The notes under the pieces are model-generated. The model saw only the letters and a list, made by a program, of their open reading frames with translations. It made no database searches and was not told where the DNA came from. 64,000 nt of DNA from Thalassospira profundimaris (GTDB lineage: Bacteria > Pseudomonadota > Alphaproteobacteria > Rhodospirillales > Thalassospiraceae), in contig NZ_JPWF01000005.1 of the NCBI RefSeq assembly GCF_003326675.1, forward strand, positions 248,001 to 312,000. Reading direction: 5' to 3'. Position 1 is the stretch's first letter. Every line of letters begins with the position of its first letter. Below, piece by piece: positions 60,207 to 64,000 of the stretch. Both the position numbers and the translations under genes were made by a program.

Positions 60207-61024
60207 GGCGTCACCTTCCTGAAGGTAGCCCATGCAAGGGTTGTGGCAATAACCGGCCAGACAGCAATAGAGATCAGGGCATAAAGCGGCGGGATACTGT
60301 TGGCCGCCCCGGTAAGACCGGCCGCGGCAGCGGTAGCTTCGGACATGGCAAGGTTATAGATGCGAAACGCATCCGCGGGATTGCCAATCAGAAGCCACGG
60401 GAAATAGCCGGTTGTAAATGCCCCGCCATCATCGGCGACAATTGCGGCAAGCAGACCAAGGTCATATAGGACAATCAGCACAAGCCATAGCCCGATCACA
60501 AGTCCGGCGGCTGCACCGGGTCGGCGCGAGAATGCCGAAATGCCATAGCCAATACCAAGGAAAGTAGCCCCAAGCAGGATGGATGACCAGAACAGCCGCA
60601 AGAGTGCGGGCAGTCCAACAAGGGCATTCGTGTCGCTGACAACAGCGGTAAGTGCTGCAATGCCGTATCCTGCGGCAACGGCAATGGCAAGGATCGCAAG
60701 ATGGGCGATAAATTTACCAAGGAGCAATTCGCCGCGTGCAACCGGATAAGTCAGAACAAGCGACAGGGTTCCACGTTCAATTTCCCCTGCGATTGCATCA
60801 AATGACATCAAAAGCGCAACCAGCGGGACAAGATAAACTGCAAGCGATGTCAGGCTGGCGACTGTGACTGAAAGTTTGTCGGCACCAAGTGCGCCGGTTG
60901 GCGCGCTCCCGGCAGCAGACAGCACAAGCGAGAACAAGACCATCATCACGACTGAAATCGTGATCCAGCGATTGCGCAAGGCAATGACAAATTCTGTTCG
61001 GCTGGAAGCAAGGATACGGTTCAT
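60203..61024 (-). CDS. nosY: NosY, ABC permease for NosZ copper-site maturation
   Basis: The six-helix integral membrane part of the NosDFY transporter that supports assembly of the CuZ site. It is 273 residues long. The E-I-E-R-G-T-L-S-L-V-L-T-Y-P-V-A-R loop after helix 1 or 2 is the coupling helix typical of NosY-type permeases. It overlaps nosF by 4 bases and nosL by 4 bases. Confidence 0.92.
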   Translation of the reverse strand: MNRILASSRTEFVIALRNRWITISVVMMVLFSLVLSAAGSAPTGALGADKLSVTVASLTSLAVYLVPLVALLMSFDAIAGEIERGTLSLVLTYPVARGELLLGKFIAHLAILAIAVAAGYGIAALTAVVSDTNALVGLPALLRLFWSSILLGATFLGIGYGISAFSRRPGAAAGLVIGLWLVLIVLYDLGLLAAIVADDGGAFTTGYFPWLLIGNPADAFRIYNLAMSEATAAAAGLTGAANSIPPLYALISIAVWPVIATTLAWATFRKVTP

Positions 61025-61911
61025 GCGCCACCTCCTTTACTGAAATGGCTATAGATATCTTCAAGGCTTGGCGGAATAACATCGACGTCTTCGACCAGTG
61101 ACCCAAGGGCCGAAATATCGCCAAGACGGGCAAGCTTTTCCTCGGAATTACAAACCAGATCGACCATCACGCCATTTCGACGATCACCGGAAAGTTTGCT
61201 GGCGACTTCATCTGCGTTGCCTGTCGTGGCCGAGACCTGCAAGCGGATCGGCAGTGATGCCCTTCGCCGCAAATTCGCCAACGTGTCATTCGCAACCATG
61301 ACGCCAGACGAAAGAATGACGATGCGATCCGTTCTGGCTTCTACTTCGGTCAGGGCGTGGGAAGAAAGCAGGATCGCCGTTCCCTGAGCCGCAAGTTCGT
61401 CAAGAATGACATAAAATTCCCGCCGGGAAACCGGATCGAGCCCGCTGGTCGGCTCGTCAAGAACCAGAAGCCGTGGTTTGCCGATCAAGGCCTGTGCCAG
61501 TCCGACACGCTGTCGCATTCCTTTGGAATATGTTCCGATACGTCTCTTTGCCGCAGGTCCCAAACCGACACGTTCAAGAAGGGGTGTCGCATGCTTTGTC
61601 GGTTCGCCACGCAGCCGCAAATAGTGGCAAAGCTGTTCCTGTCCGGTCAGAGCCGGATGGAATGCTGCGTTTTCCGGAAGATATGCAGTTCCGGTTTTCG
61701 CAATGATGCTGCCCGGTGCGTGACCTAAAACCGAGACAGTTCCCTCGTTAGCGGGAATAAGCCCCAGAATGATTTTCATCAGGGTCGATTTGCCCGCACC
61801 ATTATGGCCAAGCAATGCCACACGTTCGCCGGCATTGACGTCAAAGCTGACTGCGTCAAGAACCGTGCGATCATCGTAGCGTTTAGTGACTTGCGAGAGG
61901 GTCAGACACAT
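61021..61911 (-). CDS. nosF: NosF, ABC ATPase for NosZ copper-site maturation
   Basis: The ATP-binding subunit partnering NosY and NosD. It is 296 residues long. Walker A is G-H-N-G-A-G-K-S-T-L, the ABC signature is Y-S-K-G-M-R-Q-R-V-G-L-A-Q and Walker B is L-L-V-L-D-E-P-T-S-G-L-D-P. The start at 61911 has an AAAGGA site and overlaps nosD by 29 bases; the longer frame to 61962 is inside nosD. Confidence 0.94.
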   Translation of the reverse strand: MCLTLSQVTKRYDDRTVLDAVSFDVNAGERVALLGHNGAGKSTLMKIILGLIPANEGTVSVLGHAPGSIIAKTGTAYLPENAAFHPALTGQEQLCHYLRLRGEPTKHATPLLERVGLGPAAKRRIGTYSKGMRQRVGLAQALIGKPRLLVLDEPTSGLDPVSRREFYVILDELAAQGTAILLSSHALTEVEARTDRIVILSSGVMVANDTLANLRRRASLPIRLQVSATTGNADEVASKLSGDRRNGVMVDLVCNSEEKLARLGDISALGSLVEDVDVIPPSLEDIYSHFSKGGGA

Positions 61912-63220
61912 TTTCAGTCCTTTCACGCAGCCATACAGGATTGGCGCGAGCAACCTTTTCAAGTGACGTAATGGTTTCCGGAACCGCTATTTCGATCGGT
62001 TCCATCAGCGGGAAACTGTCGAGGACACCACCGGGCAACGTGGCAGGGAAGTGGGCCTGGCTCCAGCGGATCAACTGAACCGCTGGCGAGCCGAGCAACA
62101 TACCGGCAGCGGGCTGTGACCACAGGATATGATCCATAAGATCATTCGGGCGGAAGCGGCTGTCGGCGATGCCATTGCCATCAAGGTCAAAGGCAGGATG
62201 ATCCGACCAGAAGTTCCCCCGGCTATCAAAGCTCCATTCCACATCGCGGGTGCCGACATATTTGACTTGGGTCTGGTTGCCGACAAAGGCGTTGCCGGTC
62301 AGCGCATTTTTTTCCGAACCTGCTGTGAAATGAATGCCGATACCGCATCCTTCAAACCGGTTATCGCCGATAAGATTGCGGTGGGCGTTATAAATGAACA
62401 GACATTTGTCCCCGGTTCCGCGAACCAGATTGCCGACCAGATCGGCATTGTTGGTGTAATTAAGCATCAGTCCCTGATCGCGATCAGCAAGGGACATATT
62501 GTTCCGCACGGTGATCCGGTTCGAATACATCAGGGCAAAGCCAAGGTGGTTGCCAACGGAAACATTGCCCGAAATTTCGGAATCATGGGCATACATGTAA
62601 TGCACGGCAAAGCGCAGATCACGCATCAGGTTGTCACGGAAAATGCCCCGGTTCGACGTATTGACGAAGATGCCGTCACGGCCGTACCGAATGTCATTGT
62701 CTGCGACCAGTGTTCCGGGGGCATTCCAGACATAAATCCCGTTACCCCGTGAATTCATTCTGTGATCACGACGTCCGACAATGGTATTGGTGCGAACGGT
62801 GGTGTTCTTTGCCCCGTGAATGTCGATGCCATACAGATTGCCGATGATCCGGTTGTTCTCGATCAGGATGCGGGCAGCTTCGCGTTGAAGCTGTATGCCG
62901 GAATCAATTGTTTCATGTGACGATCCTGATCCGACAATCTCAAGACCGCGAATGGTAATATCGGACCCGGTAATCGTGATGACACTGCCGGTTTCATTGC
63001 CGTCAAGGACTGCCGCATTACCCCCATCAACAGTGATCGGTTTATCAAGCAAAACCGGTCCCTGGTGACGGCCAGGTTGAAGAAGAAGCACATCGCCGGG
63101 GGATGCCCCGGCGATGGCAGATAACAGCGCCCCGTCTGTTGCAGGCACAGATCGCGTTGCGGCAAAAAGCTGCAACGGTAAAAAGATCATGGCCAAAATC
63201 ATCAGGACGGGGCGCAGCAT
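61883..63220 (-). CDS. nosD: NosD, periplasmic beta-helix copper-processing protein
   Basis: A periplasmic right-handed beta-helix protein that receives Cu from NosL and passes it to NosZ, docking on NosFY. It is 445 residues long with a signal peptide. Repeated carbohydrate-binding-like/sugar-hydrolase coils are visible (I-T-I-R-G-L-E-I-V-G-S-G, N-R-I-I-G-N-L-Y-G-I-D, G-N-L-V-R-G-T-G-D-K-C-L-F-I-Y-N-A). It starts 5 bases after the nosZ stop and overlaps nosF by 29 bases. Confidence 0.93.
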   Translation of the reverse strand: MLRPVLMILAMIFLPLQLFAATRSVPATDGALLSAIAGASPGDVLLLQPGRHQGPVLLDKPITVDGGNAAVLDGNETGSVITITGSDITIRGLEIVGSGSSHETIDSGIQLQREAARILIENNRIIGNLYGIDIHGAKNTTVRTNTIVGRRDHRMNSRGNGIYVWNAPGTLVADNDIRYGRDGIFVNTSNRGIFRDNLMRDLRFAVHYMYAHDSEISGNVSVGNHLGFALMYSNRITVRNNMSLADRDQGLMLNYTNNADLVGNLVRGTGDKCLFIYNAHRNLIGDNRFEGCGIGIHFTAGSEKNALTGNAFVGNQTQVKYVGTRDVEWSFDSRGNFWSDHPAFDLDGNGIADSRFRPNDLMDHILWSQPAAGMLLGSPAVQLIRWSQAHFPATLPGGVLDSFPLMEPIEIAVPETITSLEKVARANPVWLRERTENVSDPLASH

Positions 63221-63225
63221 GGCGG

Positions 63226-64000
63226 TTAGCTCCTTGGTTCAACAAACATGCGTCCGCGCATTTCCATGTGCAGGGCATGGCAGAACCACTGGCAGTAATA
63301 CCAATAGACGCCGGGTTTGGAGGCGACAAAGGTTGCCGATGCGGTTGCCTGCGGGGCAATCTCAAATGCAACACCGTGATCACCCAGGGTAAATCCGTGG
63401 GTAAGATCGTCGATGTCGTCCATGTTGGTGACGATAACGGTTACCTCGTCACCTTCTTTGACCGTGAAGGATTCAAGGCTGAAGGTTGGTGCGGTACTGG
63501 TCATATAGACACGTACCTTGTTGCCGTCGCGGACAACCGTTTCAGCCCATTCGTCGATATTGACGCCATCGGCCTCGGCTTGTGCGCGGGTCTTTGCCCA
63601 CATCGGGTCCTGACGGTTCCAGACGCTGAGCGGATTGACGACCGAACGGTGAACAATGATGGAATCATGCGGCTCGGCAAAAGTCGGGCCATCATGCATC
63701 AACACCAGATCATCACCCTGCATCGAGAACAGCTGCTCGTTTTCCGGTTTCAGCGGCCCGACATTCAGGAAGCGGTCTTTGGAGAATTTGTTCATCGAAA
63801 TGAACCATTTTCCGTCTGCTTCAAGTGTCTCGCCCATCGAGGTGGAGTTGTGGCCCGGTTGGTAATGCACGTCGACCTTCTTGATGATCGGATCGACCTG
63901 CTCGCCGGCATAGGCCCGAACAGCTTTTTCGATGTTCCATTTGACCACCTGACTGTCCAGGAACAGGGTGGTCAAGGCGTTGCCCTTGCCGTCAAACGCG
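63226..64000 (-). CDS. nosZ: nitrous oxide reductase NosZ, C-terminal part
   Basis: The frame is open to the right window edge, so only about the last 258 residues are present. They begin A-F-D-G-K-G-N-A within the propeller and end with the cupredoxin domain. Its binuclear CuA site is complete: [12 protein letters not shown] (Cys, Cys, His, Met) with the earlier histidine in D-D-L-T-H-G-F. It is the first gene of nosZDFYLX here; its start and promoter lie outside. Confidence 0.96.
   Translation of the reverse strand, partial: AFDGKGNALTTLFLDSQVVKWNIEKAVRAYAGEQVDPIIKKVDVHYQPGHNSTSMGETLEADGKWFISMNKFSKDRFLNVGPLKPENEQLFSMQGDDLVLMHDGPTFAEPHDSIIVHRSVVNPLSVWNRQDPMWAKTRAQAEADGVNIDEWAETVVRDGNKVRVYMTSTAPTFSLESFTVKEGDEVTVIVTNMDDIDDLTHGFTLGDHGVAFEIAPQATASATFVASKPGVYWYYCQWFCHALHMEMRGRMFVEPRS

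Overview
The window reads as chromosome of a denitrifying alphaproteobacterium. The bolA-dnaJ-cobS-cobT neighbourhood, moderately GC-rich coding sequence and overall gene content fit a marine Rhodospirillales such as Thalassospira; the genus is an inference. About three quarters is ordinary chromosome and about one quarter is an AT-rich mobile element.

Layout. 1-19152: truncated ligand-binding protein; di-haem cytochrome c and PQQ-type sugar dehydrogenase pair; bolA/dnaJ and the aerobic cobaltochelatase genes cobS-cobT; gluQ; LysR/SDR pair; GGDEF-EAL protein; rpmB; HNH nuclease; TonB-dependent siderophore receptor with an AraC regulator and Fur box; dsbB; DedA-family protein. 19153-19238: tRNA-Leu(CAA). 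19211-35580: a 16.3 kb integrative mobilizable element bounded by 37-bp direct repeats of the tRNA 3' end. It carries two tyrosine recombinases, an H-NS-like protein, a primase-type replication protein, a three-gene putative defence operon (MmeI-like methyltransferase, DEAD/DEAH-type helicase, GIY-YIG nuclease), an XRE regulator, MobC, a relaxase and a gene nested inside the relaxase gene.

35581-64000 is a respiratory island for anaerobic nitrogen-oxide reduction. It holds a predicted FNR/Dnr-controlled small RNA, ubiTUV (oxygen-independent ubiquinone synthesis), an RIC iron-sulfur repair protein, norCBQDEF (nitric oxide reductase), nirSECFDLGHJN (cytochrome cd1 nitrite reductase and haem d1 synthesis), a CbiX-like chelatase, three tandem Crp/Fnr regulators, nnrS, and nosZDFYLX (nitrous oxide reductase, nosZ truncated by the window edge). 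Six TTGA(C/T)-N4-GTCAA palindromes precede the sRNA, ubiT, RIC, norC, nirS and cbiX-like units. All three regulators carry the E-T-F-S-R recognition helix expected to read such sites, so the island looks like one regulon. Quinol from UbiTUV would feed Nor and Nir; RIC and NnrS deal with NO damage and NO response.

Most interesting signals: (1) the methyltransferase-helicase-GIY-YIG operon, whose first protein seems to lack its nuclease motif; (2) the predicted 80-nt sRNA, whose C-rich loop has 10 nt of perfect complementarity to a hairpin loop in the predicted norC mRNA leader; (3) a well-supported out-of-frame gene inside the relaxase; (4) a roughly 10-bp duplication that shifts the signal peptide of the cytochrome c gene out of frame; (5) strong intercistronic hairpins after norB and nirS that could separate structural-enzyme from accessory-gene expression.
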